Origin: Lysobacteraceae bacterium UBA6001 | GTDB lineage: Bacteria > Pseudomonadota > Gammaproteobacteria > Xanthomonadales > Xanthomonadaceae | Direction of reading: 5' to 3' | NCBI GenBank assembly: GCA_002429615.1 | Contig: DJAN01000001.1 | Coordinates: 1-9,607 of the forward strand | DNA length: 9,607 bases | Shown here: positions 1-8,207 of the stretch, in pieces | Numbering within the stretch: the stretch's first letter is position 1 | Layout of the letters: each line of letters opens with the position of its first letter | Program-made: the position numbers and the translations under genes | The notes under the pieces: generated by a model | What the model saw: the letters and a program-made list of their open reading frames with translations, nothing else | Told to the model about the DNA's origin: nothing | The model's database searches: none

Positions 1-46
1 CCAGCACCAGCAGGCACAGCATCAGGGGGCGGGCGAAGGGCTTCAT
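1..46 (-). CDS. 5' end of a secreted-protein gene (partial)
   Basis: The first 15 codons of a minus-strand gene read MKPFARPLMLCLLVL, a positively charged start followed by a hydrophobic run, as in a Sec signal peptide. Its ATG overlaps the ferredoxin stop codon (ATGA), so the two are probably translationally coupled and co-transcribed. An AGAGGAA sequence about 11 bases upstream could be its ribosome binding site. The rest lies outside the window, so the product cannot be named. In Pseudomonas the gene next to the coaD-ferredoxin pair encodes a gamma-glutamyltranspeptidase, which is an exported enzyme. That would fit, but nothing visible here proves it. Confidence 0.6.
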   Translation of the reverse strand, partial: MKPFARPLMLCLLVL

Positions 47-327
47 GGCGACGGCGGTTCCTCTTCGTAGAACTCGGGATGGTCGATCTGCAGCTGGCGC
101 AGCTTGGCCAGCAGCTGGTCGTGGGTCTCCGGGATGTCCGGGTCGGGGTCGATGCATTCGACCGGGCAGACCATCACGCACTGTGGCTCATCGTAATGGC
201 CGATGCACTCGGTGCAGCGCGCCGGATCGATGATGTAGATGGTCTCGCCCATGGAAATGGCCCGGTTCGGGCAGGCCGGCTCGCAGACATCGCAGTTGAC
301 GCACAGCTCGTTGATCTTCAGCGACAT
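43..327 (-). CDS. fdx: Alvin/YfhL-type 2[4Fe-4S] ferredoxin
   Basis: This 94-residue cytoplasmic electron carrier has two ferredoxin cluster motifs. The first is Cys9-x2-Cys12-x2-Cys15-x3-Cys19-Pro. The second is Cys38-x2-Cys41-x8-Cys50-x3-Cys54-Pro, with Cys58 nearby. The eight-residue insertion between the second and third Cys of the second site, and the acidic C-terminal tail ending in EEEPPSP, are marks of the Allochromatium vinosum (Alvin) type, which carries two low-potential [4Fe-4S] clusters. Bacterial homologues sit beside coaD, and the Pseudomonas aeruginosa one (fdx1) is reported as essential. The physiological partner is not evident here. The start chosen gives the usual MSLKI N-terminus, but no good Shine-Dalgarno sequence precedes it. 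It is 184 bp from the upstream lipoprotein gene and overlaps the next gene by 4 bp. Confidence 0.93.
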   Translation of the reverse strand: MSLKINELCVNCDVCEPACPNRAISMGETIYIIDPARCTECIGHYDEPQCVMVCPVECIDPDPDIPETHDQLLAKLRQLQIDHPEFYEEEPPSP

Positions 328-477
328 GGCGGCGGCATCGCGGCGGCGCGGGCGGCTTCTCGCGCGCGGGGCGTGGGCGCGGCTCCGGCAAAGGCCGGTC
401 CGGCGGGGTGCGGATCACGCGCGAAGGCGGCGATCACCTGGGGGAATTGCGGGTACGGCAAGGCGGTTCCGGCAAGG

Positions 478-504
478 GGACCGGGCGCGCGGGGCGCCCG
501 GTCC
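478..504 (-). terminator. GC-rich hairpin after the lipoprotein gene
   Basis: An 11-bp perfect inverted repeat (478-488 with 494-504) has a 5-base loop and starts 8 bases after the lipoprotein stop codon on the minus strand. It is followed by CCCCTTGCC rather than a U run, so it is at best a weak intrinsic terminator. It may instead be a pause site or a 3' end stabiliser that separates the lipoprotein message from the ferredoxin gene. Confidence 0.45.
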
Positions 505-511
505 GCGGGTC

Positions 512-1006
512 TTACTTGGCTTCGACGAAGATGTACTCGGCGCCGGTCGGCTGGATGGTGGTCTGCACGCGCGCGTTGTCGGCGGCGTCGCCGATGAACA
601 CGATGCGCACGCCCTTCATCGAGTCGGCCTGCACGTCCTTGAACACCGCGCCGATCATGTCGGCCATCTTGGCCGAGGCCGAGGAGCCGAAGGCGATCAT
701 GTTGCCCGGGCTGATGCCGCGGCTGATGGTCGTGGTCGCGCTCTCGACCTGGCGTTCGTACTTGGCCTGGAACTCCGGATCGGACTCCGGCGGGAGGTAG
801 TACAGGAACGGGCTGTTGGTGACGTTGCCCATGTTCTGGATGGCGACCTGCTGCAGGTACTGCTTCCAGCCGGCGTCGTCGTCCTTGCCCGGGGCCTTCA
901 GGGCCACGGCGGCCTCGGTGGCCGGCTTGGCTTCTTCCTTCTTGCAGGCGGTGAACGCCAGCGCAGCCATCGAGGCGATGAGCAGCCCACGCATGAGATT
1001 CTTCAT
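512..1006 (-). CDS. small lipoprotein of unknown function
   Basis: I do not recognise a named family for this 164-residue protein. Residues 1-20 form a lipoprotein-type signal peptide (MKNLMRGLL, a hydrophobic core, then LAFTA), with Cys21 as the likely lipidated residue. KKEE and a low-complexity linker follow. A folded part from about residue 40 contains YYLPPESDPEFQAKYERQ and a C-terminal half with GVRIVFIGDAADNARVQ. Phe at -3 of the lipobox is unusual but tolerated. An upstream in-frame start would add 17 residues. I reject it because the chosen ATG has a strong ribosome binding site (GGGAGG at 1013-1018) and a proper signal peptide. A sigma-32-like promoter lies just upstream, and the gene is bracketed by coaD and a hairpin. 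The inferred role is a heat-inducible envelope protein; the biochemical function is unknown. Confidence 0.85.
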   Translation of the reverse strand: MKNLMRGLLIASMAALAFTACKKEEAKPATEAAVALKAPGKDDDAGWKQYLQQVAIQNMGNVTNSPFLYYLPPESDPEFQAKYERQVESATTTISRGISPGNMIAFGSSASAKMADMIGAVFKDVQADSMKGVRIVFIGDAADNARVQTTIQPTGAEYIFVEAK

Positions 1007-1032
1007 TGTGATCCTCCCTGTTTCCTGTTTTG

Positions 1033-2159
<1,127 letters not shown>

Positions 2160-2260
2160 GCCCTACCCCGCGCGGCGGCAAGGGGCGAACGGATGGCGGC
2201 GATGGCGGACGGCGGGCGGGTCATCAGGCCGCGCATGATAGACCAGCACGACCGCGCCGC

Positions 2261-2286
2261 CTTGAAATGCGGGCACCGGCCCATAC
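2261..2286 (+). promoter_or_regulatory. sigma-32 heat-shock promoter of htpG
   Basis: CTTGAAA (2261-2267) matches the RpoH -35 consensus exactly. It is followed after 12 bases by CCCATAC (2280-2286), which matches the -10 core CCCAT. The implied start, near 2292-2294, lies about 35 bases before htpG. The position in front of a classic heat-shock chaperone gene makes the assignment strong, although the spacer is at the short end of the known range. Confidence 0.82.
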
Positions 2287-2328
2287 CCGGAAGGCATCGC
2301 CGCGTTTGCGGCCCGCATCCAAGGAGCC

Positions 2329-4233
2329 ATGCCCGTGACCGAATCGCAACCGCAGACCCTGGGCTTCCAGACCGAGGTCAAGCAGCTGCTGCAGCTGATG
2401 ATCCACTCGCTGTACTCGAACAAGGAGATCTTCCTGCGTGAGCTGGTGTCCAACGCCGCCGACGCGGCGGACAAGCTGCGCTTCGAGTCGCTGGTGCGGC
2501 CGGAGCTGCTGGAGGGCGGCGGCGAGCTGCGCATCCGCGTCGATTACGACGCCGCCGCGCGCACGGTCAGCATCGAGGACAACGGCATCGGCATGAGCCG
2601 CGAGGAGGCGGTCGCGCACCTGGGCACCATCGCCAAGTCCGGCACCGCCGACTTCCTGTCCCACCTCAGCGGCGACCAGAAGAAGGACGCGCACCTGATC
2701 GGCCAGTTCGGCGTGGGCTTCTACAGCGCGTTCATCGTCGCCGACCGGGTCGACGTGTACAGCCGCCGCGCCGGGCTGCCGGCCAGCGAGGGCGTGCACT
2801 GGTCCTCGCGCGGTGAAGGCGAGTTCGATGTGGCCACGATCGAGCGCCCCGAGCGCGGCACGCGCATCGTGCTGCACCTGAAGGACGGCGAGGAAGGCTA
2901 TGCCGATGCCTGGCGCCTGCGCGGGATCATCAAGAAGTATTCGGACCACATCGCTCTGCCGGTGGAACTGCGCAAGGAAGCCGAAGGCGAGGACGCCGGC
3001 GCCGAGGTGCAGTGGGAGGCGGTGAACCGTGCCAGCGCGCTGTGGACGCGACCGCGCGGCGAGGTGAAGGACACCGAGTACCAGGAGTTCTACAAGCACC
3101 TGGCGCATGACCATGCCGACCCGCTGGCGTGGAGCCACAACAAGGTCGAGGGCAAGCTGGACTACACCTCGCTGCTGTACGTGCCCGGCCGCGCACCTTA
3201 CGACCTGTACCACCGCGACGCCGCCAAGGGCCTGAAGCTCTACGTGCAGCGCGTTTTCATCATGGATCAGGCCGAGCAGTTCCTGCCGCTGTACCTGCGC
3301 TTCATCAAGGGCGTGGTGGATTCGGCGGATCTTTCGCTCAATGTCTCGCGCGAGATCCTGCAGGCCGGGCCAGTGATCGACTCGATGAAGGCCGCGCTGA
3401 CCAAGCGTTCGCTGGACATGCTGGAGAAGCTGGCCAAGGACAAGCCGGAGGACTACGCCGCGTTCTGGAAGCAGTTCGGCCAGGTGCTGAAGGAAGGCCC
3501 GGCCGAGGACTACGGCAACCGCGAGAAGATCGCCGGGCTGCTGCGCTTCGCCTCCACCCACGGCACCGATGGCGCGCAGGACGTGGCGCTGGCCGATTAC
3601 ATCGCGCGCCTGCGTGAGGGCCAGGACAAGCTGTATTACCTGACCGGCGAGAGTTACGCGCAGATCAAGGACAGCCCGCACCTGGAGGTGTTCCGCAAGA
3701 AGGGCATCGAGGTGCTGCTGCTGACCGACCGCATCGACGAGTGGCTGATGGGCTATCTCACCGAGTTCGACGGCAAGTCGTTCGTGGATATCGCCCGCGG
3801 CGACCTCGACCTGGGCGCGCTGGACAGCGCCGAGGAAAAGCAGGCGCAGGAACAGGCCGCGCAGGAGAAGCAGGCGCTGGTGGAGCGGATCAAGCAGGCG
3901 CTGGGCGAGGAAGTGGCCGAGGTGCGGGTGTCGCAGCGGCTGACCGATTCGCCGGCGATCCTGGCCATCGGTCGCGATGACCTGGGGCTGCAGATGCGGC
4001 AGATCCTGGAGGCCAGCGGGCAGAAGCTGCCGGAGGCCAAGCCGGTGTTCGAGTTCAACCCGGCGCATCCGCTGATTGAACGGCTGGATGCGGAAGCCGA
4101 TGCCGGGCGTTTCGGCGAGCTGGCGCGGGTGCTGTTCGACCAGGCCGCGCTGGCGGCCGGCGATACGCTGAAGGATCCCGCCGGTTATGTGCGCCGGCTC
4201 AACAAGCTGCTGCTGGAGCTGGCGGCGCACTGA
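2329..4233 (+). CDS. htpG: molecular chaperone HtpG (bacterial Hsp90)
   Basis: HtpG is the cytosolic ATP-dependent dimeric Hsp90 chaperone, which refolds and remodels proteins with DnaK. The 634-residue product has the whole family layout. The N-terminal GHKL ATPase domain shows [16 protein letters not shown] with Glu38 as the likely catalytic base and Asn42 binding Mg-ATP. It also has DNGIGM (84-89) and the lid/glycine motif [11 protein letters not shown] (125-135). The middle domain contains [22 protein letters not shown], and the C-terminal dimerisation domain ends [11 protein letters not shown]. The eukaryotic MEEVD tail is absent, as expected. AAGGAG lies only 2 bases before the ATG at 2329 but 8 bases before an in-frame GTG at 2335, so translation may really begin at the GTG (632 residues). 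Transcription is from a sigma-32 promoter; a REP element lies downstream. Confidence 0.97.
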   Translation: MPVTESQPQTLGFQTEVKQLLQLMIHSLYSNKEIFLRELVSNAADAADKLRFESLVRPELLEGGGELRIRVDYDAAARTVSIEDNGIGMSREEAVAHLGTIAKSGTADFLSHLSGDQKKDAHLIGQFGVGFYSAFIVADRVDVYSRRAGLPASEGVHWSSRGEGEFDVATIERPERGTRIVLHLKDGEEGYADAWRLRGIIKKYSDHIALPVELRKEAEGEDAGAEVQWEAVNRASALWTRPRGEVKDTEYQEFYKHLAHDHADPLAWSHNKVEGKLDYTSLLYVPGRAPYDLYHRDAAKGLKLYVQRVFIMDQAEQFLPLYLRFIKGVVDSADLSLNVSREILQAGPVIDSMKAALTKRSLDMLEKLAKDKPEDYAAFWKQFGQVLKEGPAEDYGNREKIAGLLRFASTHGTDGAQDVALADYIARLREGQDKLYYLTGESYAQIKDSPHLEVFRKKGIEVLLLTDRIDEWLMGYLTEFDGKSFVDIARGDLDLGALDSAEEKQAQEQAAQEKQALVERIKQALGEEVAEVRVSQRLTDSPAILAIGRDDLGLQMRQILEASGQKLPEAKPVFEFNPAHPLIERLDAEADAGRFGELARVLFDQAALAAGDTLKDPAGYVRRLNKLLLELAAH

Positions 4234-4298
4234 GGCGGGCGGGCCTTGGGCGGCTGCTTCTCTGGAATGGAGGGGCTTGGGGAAGTGCCTGAGCCTCT

Positions 4299-4374
4299 TG
4301 TAGGAGGGGCTTCAGCCCCGACGAGCGGAGCCGCGCGCTGCCAGATGGCGGTCGCGGCTGAAGCCGCTCCTACA
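4299..4374. repeat. two-armed REP element (REPIN-like inverted pair)
   Basis: Two 24-base arms, 4299-4322 (TGTAGGAGGGGCTTCAGCCC then CGAC) and 4351-4374, are inverted copies separated by 28 bases. They match at 22 of 24 positions. Each arm also contains its own perfect short hairpin (GGGGCTTCAGCCCC and GCGGCTTCAGCCGC). This is the GTAGGAGCGGCTTCAGCCGC type of repetitive extragenic palindrome seen in Pseudomonas and Xanthomonadaceae. It sits between the convergent htpG and the orphan rod-like gene, where such elements often stabilise or terminate transcripts. RAYT-type transposases are the usual movers, but none is in the window. Confidence 0.85.
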
Positions 4375-4406
4375 CATAGAAGCGGCTTCCAGGCCCGGAA
4401 ACGCGC

Positions 4407-4703
4407 TCAGGCCATCACGTCCAGCAGGAAACCCACGCTCTCATCGCTCGCCCGCAACATCCGCGCATTCGCATCGAACGCTAGCGCCGCCGAGCGCGAC
4501 TCGACCAGGTCGCCTGCCGGTGCGGCGGGGTCGGACGCCGCCTCCACCACCGTTCCCGCCACGCCGCCGCCCACCCTAGCGCTCGCGCTGACGCCGAGCC
4601 GGGTAGCGTCCTCGACCGGCAGGCGCGCCACGTTCGAGGCGCTCGCATCCAGCCGCAGCGCGGCCACCCGCATCCCCGACGCCGAAATACCCAAGCTGTC
4701 CAT
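4407..4703 (-). CDS. orphan mini flagellar-rod-like protein
   Basis: This 98-residue protein resembles both ends of a flagellar rod/hook family protein with almost nothing between. The N-terminus, MDSLGISASGMRVAALRLDA then SASNVA (residues 1-26), follows the rod-protein pattern of a helix ending in an (A)NNIAN-like motif. The C-terminus, DLVESRSAALAFDANARMLR (about 64-83), matches the FlgC-type C-terminal helix with the E...R...ANA pattern. FlgC itself is about 135 residues. Its GGAGG ribosome binding site, 4 bases before the ATG, is good. There are no flagellar neighbours: it lies convergent to htpG and divergent from ftsY. It could be an accessory rod-like subunit or a remnant that kept the self-associating helices. 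The assignment is by motif likeness only. Confidence 0.75.
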   Translation of the reverse strand: MDSLGISASGMRVAALRLDASASNVARLPVEDATRLGVSASARVGGGVAGTVVEAASDPAAPAGDLVESRSAALAFDANARMLRASDESVGFLLDVMA

Positions 4704-4831
4704 TCACCCTCCGCGCCACCGACACGGCAGCCCTGCCCGATCGGTATCGGCCACCCGCCGCTGGACTTGAGTCCACGCGGGCCCCACGGCGCCGGGTGTT
4801 AGCATATCGATCTGCCTTGAAGCCCCCGCCA

Positions 4832-6082
4832 ATGCTCAATATTTTCCGCCGCAAGAAGCCCCAGGACGCCGCACCGGACGCGCCCCAGACCCAGCACTAC
4901 ACGGCCGAGGAGATGGCCGCGGCGTTCCCGCAGGCACCCGCCCAGGCCAGCGAAGCGGTGACCGAGGCCGAACTGGTACAGGCGCTCCCGCAGGACGCGC
5001 CGGCCGTCGCGGCCGTGGCCGAAGACGCCGCCGTTCATGTCGCCGAACCCGTGGCCACCCCGGCCCTGGTGCCGGTCGCCGCCGCCGAACCTGCCGCTGT
5101 CGCGCAGGCGCCCGCCGACGACATGGTCGACCTCGGCGCCCACGATGCGGTGCCGGCAGCGGCCGGCAAGCCCGGCTGGCGTGAGCGCCTGCGCAACAGT
5201 GGCTTCGCGCGCAGCTTCGGTGGCCTGTTCTCGCGCAATCCGCGCCTGGACGACGACCTGCTCGATGAGATCGAGACCGCCCTGATCACCGCCGATGTCG
5301 GCGTGCCGGCCACCACCGCGCTGGTCGAAGGCCTGCGCAAGCGCATGAAGGCGCGCGAATTCGCCGATGCACCGGCGCTGCTGGCCGCGCTGCGCGCCGA
5401 GCTGGTCGGCATGCTGCGCCCGGTATCCAAGCCGCTGGTCATCGACCGCGCGGCCAAGCCGTTCGTGGTGCTCACCGTCGGCGTCAACGGCGTCGGCAAG
5501 ACCACCACCATCGGCAAGCTCGCCAAGCGCTTCAAGGACGAAGGCCACGGCCTGATGCTTGCCGCCGGCGACACCTTCCGCGCCGCCGCGGTCGCGCAGC
5601 TGCAGGCCTGGGGCCAGCGCAACGGGGTCACCGTGATCGCGCAGGGCCAGAACGCCGACGCCGCCTCGGTGGCGTTCGACGCACTGCAGGCCGGCAAGGC
5701 CCGCGGCACTGATGTGCTGATCGCCGACACCGCCGGCCGCCTGCACACGCAGACCGGCCTGATGAACGAGCTCGGCAAGATCCGCCGCGTCCTCGGCAAG
5801 GTCGACGCGACCGCGCCGCACGAAGTGCTGATGGTCATCGACGGCACCACCGGCCAGAACGCGCTGTCGCAGCTGCGCCAGTTCCATGCGGCGGTGGGCG
5901 TCACCGGCCTGGTGGTGACCAAGCTCGACGGCACCGCCAAGGGCGGCGTGGTGTTCGCACTGGCCCGCGAATTCGGCATTCCGATCCGTTTCGCTGGCAT
6001 CGGCGAACGCCCCGAAGACCTGCGCGTGTTCGACCCGGAAGCGTTCGTCGACGCGCTGCTGCCCGAGGCGCTGGGCGCCTGA
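4832..6082 (+). CDS. ftsY: signal recognition particle receptor FtsY
   Basis: FtsY is the SRP-receptor GTPase that docks ribosome-SRP complexes at the inner membrane and hands nascent membrane proteins to SecYEG. The 416-residue product has a short basic start ([11 protein letters not shown]). An Ala/Pro/acidic-rich A domain follows, to about residue 105. The N domain is a helical bundle ([16 protein letters not shown]). The G domain has P-loop GVNGVGKT at 217-224, DTFRAAA, DTAGR from Asp299, TKLD at 363-366, and the closing [20 protein letters not shown]. The open frame reaches a GTG 12 codons upstream. I chose the ATG because it starts the conserved FRRKKP-type N-terminus; neither start has a good Shine-Dalgarno. 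It is followed 38 bp later by mutY. Confidence 0.95.
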   Translation: MLNIFRRKKPQDAAPDAPQTQHYTAEEMAAAFPQAPAQASEAVTEAELVQALPQDAPAVAAVAEDAAVHVAEPVATPALVPVAAAEPAAVAQAPADDMVDLGAHDAVPAAAGKPGWRERLRNSGFARSFGGLFSRNPRLDDDLLDEIETALITADVGVPATTALVEGLRKRMKAREFADAPALLAALRAELVGMLRPVSKPLVIDRAAKPFVVLTVGVNGVGKTTTIGKLAKRFKDEGHGLMLAAGDTFRAAAVAQLQAWGQRNGVTVIAQGQNADAASVAFDALQAGKARGTDVLIADTAGRLHTQTGLMNELGKIRRVLGKVDATAPHEVLMVIDGTTGQNALSQLRQFHAAVGVTGLVVTKLDGTAKGGVVFALAREFGIPIRFAGIGERPEDLRVFDPEAFVDALLPEALGA

Positions 6083-6107
6083 CCGCCCGCCCTCGCCACC
6101 CGGGCGG
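6083..6107 (+). other. stem-loop between ftsY and mutY
   Basis: CCGCCCG (6083-6089), immediately after the ftsY stop, pairs perfectly with CGGGCGG (6101-6107) across an 11-base loop. There is no U tract, so it is not a convincing terminator. It ends beside the G-rich stretch that is the best candidate for the mutY ribosome binding site (around 6106-6110), so it could tune mutY translation. Short GC palindromes are common in DNA of this composition. Confidence 0.3.
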
Positions 6108-6120
6108 GGGCTGCCACGCC

Positions 6121-7167
6121 ATGCCGGACATCTACAGCCACCGCCTGCTGGCCTGGTTCGACCAGCATGGCCGCCACGACCTGCCCTGGCAGCATCCGCG
6201 CACGCCTTACCGGGTGTGGCTGTCGGAAATCATGCTGCAGCAGACCCAGGTGGCCACGGTCATTCCGTATTTCGAACGGTTCCTGCACCACTTCCCCAGC
6301 CTGCCGGACCTCGCCGCCGCCAGTAACGACGCGGTGATGGCGCAGTGGGCCGGCCTGGGCTACTACGCCCGGGCGCGCAACCTGCATGCGGCGGCGAAGC
6401 GCTGTGTCGAACAACACGGCGGCGATCTGCCCCGTGACTTCGACGCCCTGCACGCCCTGCCCGGCATCGGCCGCAGCACCGCCGGCGCCATCCTCAGCCA
6501 GGCATGGGGCGACCGGTTCCCGATCCTCGATGGCAACGTCAAGCGCGTGCTGGCGCGCTTCCACGGCGTGGAGGGTTTTCCCGGCCTGCCGGCCATCGAA
6601 CGCCAGCTGTGGGCGTTGGCCCAGACGCATGTGGAAACCGTGCCCGCGGCGCGGCTGGCCGACTACACCCAGGCGCAGATGGATTTCGGTGCCACGCTGT
6701 GCACGCGCGGCAAGCCGGCCTGCGTCCTGTGCCCCGTTCAGGACGATTGCGTGGCGCGGCGCGAAGGGCGCACCGAGCTGCTGCCCACGCCCAAGCCGAG
6801 CAAGACGGTGCCCGAGCGCTCGGCGGTGTTCCTGCTGCTGCGCAATGCACGCGGCGAACTGCTGATGCACAAGCGGCCGCCTACCGGCATCTGGTCATCG
6901 CTATGGTCGTTGCCGCAGGCCGACGATCTCGCCGGCGCCCGCCAGTGGTTCGAGCAGCATGTTCGTGGCGATTTCGATGCCGCCGAAGCGCTGCCAGACC
7001 TGATCCATGTCTTCACCCATTTCCGCCTGCACATGCAGCCGCTGGCGATCGCACCGGTCGCTCCGGGCAGCGTGGTGGGCGACAATCCCGAACTGCGCTG
7101 GGTTGCTCCCGGCGAATTCGCCGCGCTGGGCATGCCCGCGCCGATCCGCAAACTCCTGGGCCCCTGA
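6121..7167 (+). CDS. mutY: A/G-specific adenine DNA glycosylase
   Basis: MutY removes adenine mispaired with 8-oxoguanine, preventing G:C to T:A transversions. The 348-residue protein carries the catalytic [10 protein letters not shown] block with Glu36 and the helix-hairpin-helix [12 protein letters not shown] (113-124) with catalytic Asp137 in [12 protein letters not shown]. It has a [4Fe-4S] loop Cys194-x6-Cys201-x2-Cys204-x5-Cys210. The C-terminal NUDIX-like domain (about 232-348) includes the [11 protein letters not shown] segment that recognises 8-oxoG. All key residues are present and the length is normal. The ATG follows ftsY by 38 bp with only a G-rich stretch as ribosome binding site. 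The next gene, yggX, starts 5 bp after its stop, the same mutY-yggX pairing as in E. coli. Confidence 0.97.
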   Translation: MPDIYSHRLLAWFDQHGRHDLPWQHPRTPYRVWLSEIMLQQTQVATVIPYFERFLHHFPSLPDLAAASNDAVMAQWAGLGYYARARNLHAAAKRCVEQHGGDLPRDFDALHALPGIGRSTAGAILSQAWGDRFPILDGNVKRVLARFHGVEGFPGLPAIERQLWALAQTHVETVPAARLADYTQAQMDFGATLCTRGKPACVLCPVQDDCVARREGRTELLPTPKPSKTVPERSAVFLLLRNARGELLMHKRPPTGIWSSLWSLPQADDLAGARQWFEQHVRGDFDAAEALPDLIHVFTHFRLHMQPLAIAPVAPGSVVGDNPELRWVAPGEFAALGMPAPIRKLLGP

Positions 7168-7172
7168 CCGCC

Positions 7173-7448
7173 ATGTCCCGTACCGTGTTCTGCCATTACC
7201 TCCAGCGCGAAGCGCCCGGCCTGGCCTTCGTGCCCTACCCCGGCCCCATCGGCCAGCGCGTGTTTGCCGAGATCAGCCAGGAGGGCTGGGCCGCCTGGCT
7301 GGCGCACCAGACCATGCTGATCAACGAGAACCGCCTGTCGCCGCGCGACCCGGCGCACCGCGCATTCCTCGAGGGCGAACTGCAGAAGTTCCTGTTCTCG
7401 CGCGATGCGGAGAAGCCGGCAGGCTTTGTGGCGCCTGACGCCGACTGA
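7173..7448 (+). CDS. yggX: Fe(2+)-trafficking / oxidative damage protection protein
   Basis: This 91-residue cytoplasmic protein has the same length as E. coli YggX and the same pattern throughout. It begins [17 protein letters not shown] with the conserved Cys7, then has [26 protein letters not shown] and the ending [16 protein letters not shown]. YggX limits damage to labile iron-sulfur clusters and is thought to handle cellular ferrous iron; biochemical details remain debated. Its place directly behind mutY (5-bp gap) makes biological sense, since MutY is an Fe-S enzyme and both counter oxidative damage. No separate ribosome binding site is visible in the gap, so translation is probably coupled to mutY. 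Confidence 0.96.
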   Translation: MSRTVFCHYLQREAPGLAFVPYPGPIGQRVFAEISQEGWAAWLAHQTMLINENRLSPRDPAHRAFLEGELQKFLFSRDAEKPAGFVAPDAD

Positions 7449-7463
7449 TCGGCGCAGAAGGAA

Positions 7464-7492
7464 TACACAAACTGTCAACAATCGGGTATAAG
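7464..7492 (+). promoter_or_regulatory. candidate sigma-70 promoter for the HNH gene
   Basis: TATAAG (7487-7492) matches the -10 consensus at 5 of 6 positions. TACACA (7464-7469), exactly 17 bases upstream, matches TTGACA at 4 of 6. The stretch is noticeably AT-richer than its surroundings and lies between yggX and the HNH gene. Predicted initiation is near 7499, only about 5 bases before the ATG at 7504. Confidence 0.45.
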
Positions 7493-7503
7493 CTGTTTTC
7501 CCG

Positions 7504-8157
7504 ATGGAGACAGACACTTACACACGTGATCTGATCGACACCGGAGTCGACCCGACGCCGGTTCCCGAGGCATCTCTCGCGACTTTTCCCCGAACCGTGC
7601 CGCGCATGCTGTCGCTGGATGCGCACGGTCGCGTACTGGACTGGATCAACTGGCAGGATGCCGCCTGCCTCTATGCGCGCGATGCGGTTTCCTGGACGCT
7701 GGGCGATCCCTGCCTGCAGATCCATGGCGGCACCTGCCGCACCACCGGCGAGCGCAGCGTGCTCGACCTGCATCCGATCATCGCCGCGCGCGGCCATGCC
7801 CGTTCCCGCGCACTCGATCCCACGCCCACCCTGACCAACACCGCGCTGTTTGCCCGCGATGCACAGCTGTGCCTTTACTGCGGCCAGCAGTTCAGCCGGC
7901 CGCACCTGACCCGCGACCACGTGATGCCGGTCTCCAAGGGCGGCCGCGACATCTGGGAGAACGTGGTCACCGCGTGTTTCCACTGCAATTCGCGCAAGAG
8001 CAACCGGACCCCGCAGCAGGCGGGCATGCCGCTGCTGGCGGTGCCGTATCGGCCGAGCTGGATCGAGCACCTGATCCTGTCCAACCGCAACATCCTGGCC
8101 GATCAGATGGCGTTCCTGCGCAACCAGCTGCCGAAGAAGTCGAAACTGCTGGCATGA
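7504..8157 (+). CDS. HNH endonuclease family protein
   Basis: This 217-residue protein has a C-terminal zinc-bound HNH (beta-beta-alpha metal) nuclease motif. It contains LCLYCG (Cys123, Cys126), TRDHVMP (Asp138-His139), WENVV (Asn153), and CFHCNSRKSN (Cys158, Cys161, Asn162, Lys165). The four Cys would hold a structural zinc, with the HNH residues forming the catalytic metal site. Relatives are widespread chromosomal proteins of about 180-190 residues. Their DNA target and role are not established, so I give no symbol. Family members usually start at a segment like MLSLDAHGRVLDW, which here is Met35 (base 7606). The first 34 residues have weaker GC3 bias and neither ATG has a Shine-Dalgarno, so the start is uncertain. 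The gene is 55 bp behind yggX and ends at the terminator shared with the OmpA-like gene. Confidence 0.85.
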   Translation: METDTYTRDLIDTGVDPTPVPEASLATFPRTVPRMLSLDAHGRVLDWINWQDAACLYARDAVSWTLGDPCLQIHGGTCRTTGERSVLDLHPIIAARGHARSRALDPTPTLTNTALFARDAQLCLYCGQQFSRPHLTRDHVMPVSKGGRDIWENVVTACFHCNSRKSNRTPQQAGMPLLAVPYRPSWIEHLILSNRNILADQMAFLRNQLPKKSKLLA

Positions 8158-8186
8158 AAAAACGCGGCAGCCGAAGCTGCCGCGTT
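8157..8186 (-). terminator. intrinsic terminator with UUCG tetraloop
   Basis: An 11-bp perfect stem (8161-8171 with 8176-8186) closes on a TTCG loop when read on the minus strand, the extra-stable C(UUCG)G tetraloop. It is followed by six T residues. This is a textbook Rho-independent terminator for the OmpA-like gene, whose stop codon is 21 bases upstream of the stem. On the plus strand the same hairpin follows the HNH stop codon directly but lacks a U run, so it would be weak for that gene. The A tract overlaps the HNH TGA. Confidence 0.88.
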
Positions 8187-8207
8187 CGATGACGACGTGC
8201 CCGGGTA

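Noticed and set aside
2235..2240. TATCAT on the minus strand as a -10 for rsmD
   Set aside because: No acceptable -35 lies 15-19 bases upstream, and the match alone is not enough in a 169-bp divergent region.
2224..4230. A 668-codon open frame antisense to htpG
   Set aside because: It mirrors the codon structure of a high-GC gene. Its translation is rich in L, Q, R, A and H with no domain, and the sense frame is unmistakable HtpG.
4246..4770. Plus-strand open frame of 174 codons across the REP element and the rod-like gene
   Set aside because: It runs through the REP palindrome and lies opposite a gene with a better ribosome binding site and family-like motifs.
4816..4834. CTTGAAG just before ftsY as a sigma-32 -35 element
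   Set aside because: There is no CCCAT-like -10 at 11-16 bases, and the motif sits only 9 bases before the start codon.
4799..6870. Long open frames antisense to ftsY and mutY (4799-5887 and 5035-6870)
   Set aside because: They are complementary-frame shadows of two well-recognised genes, with low-complexity translations and no start context.
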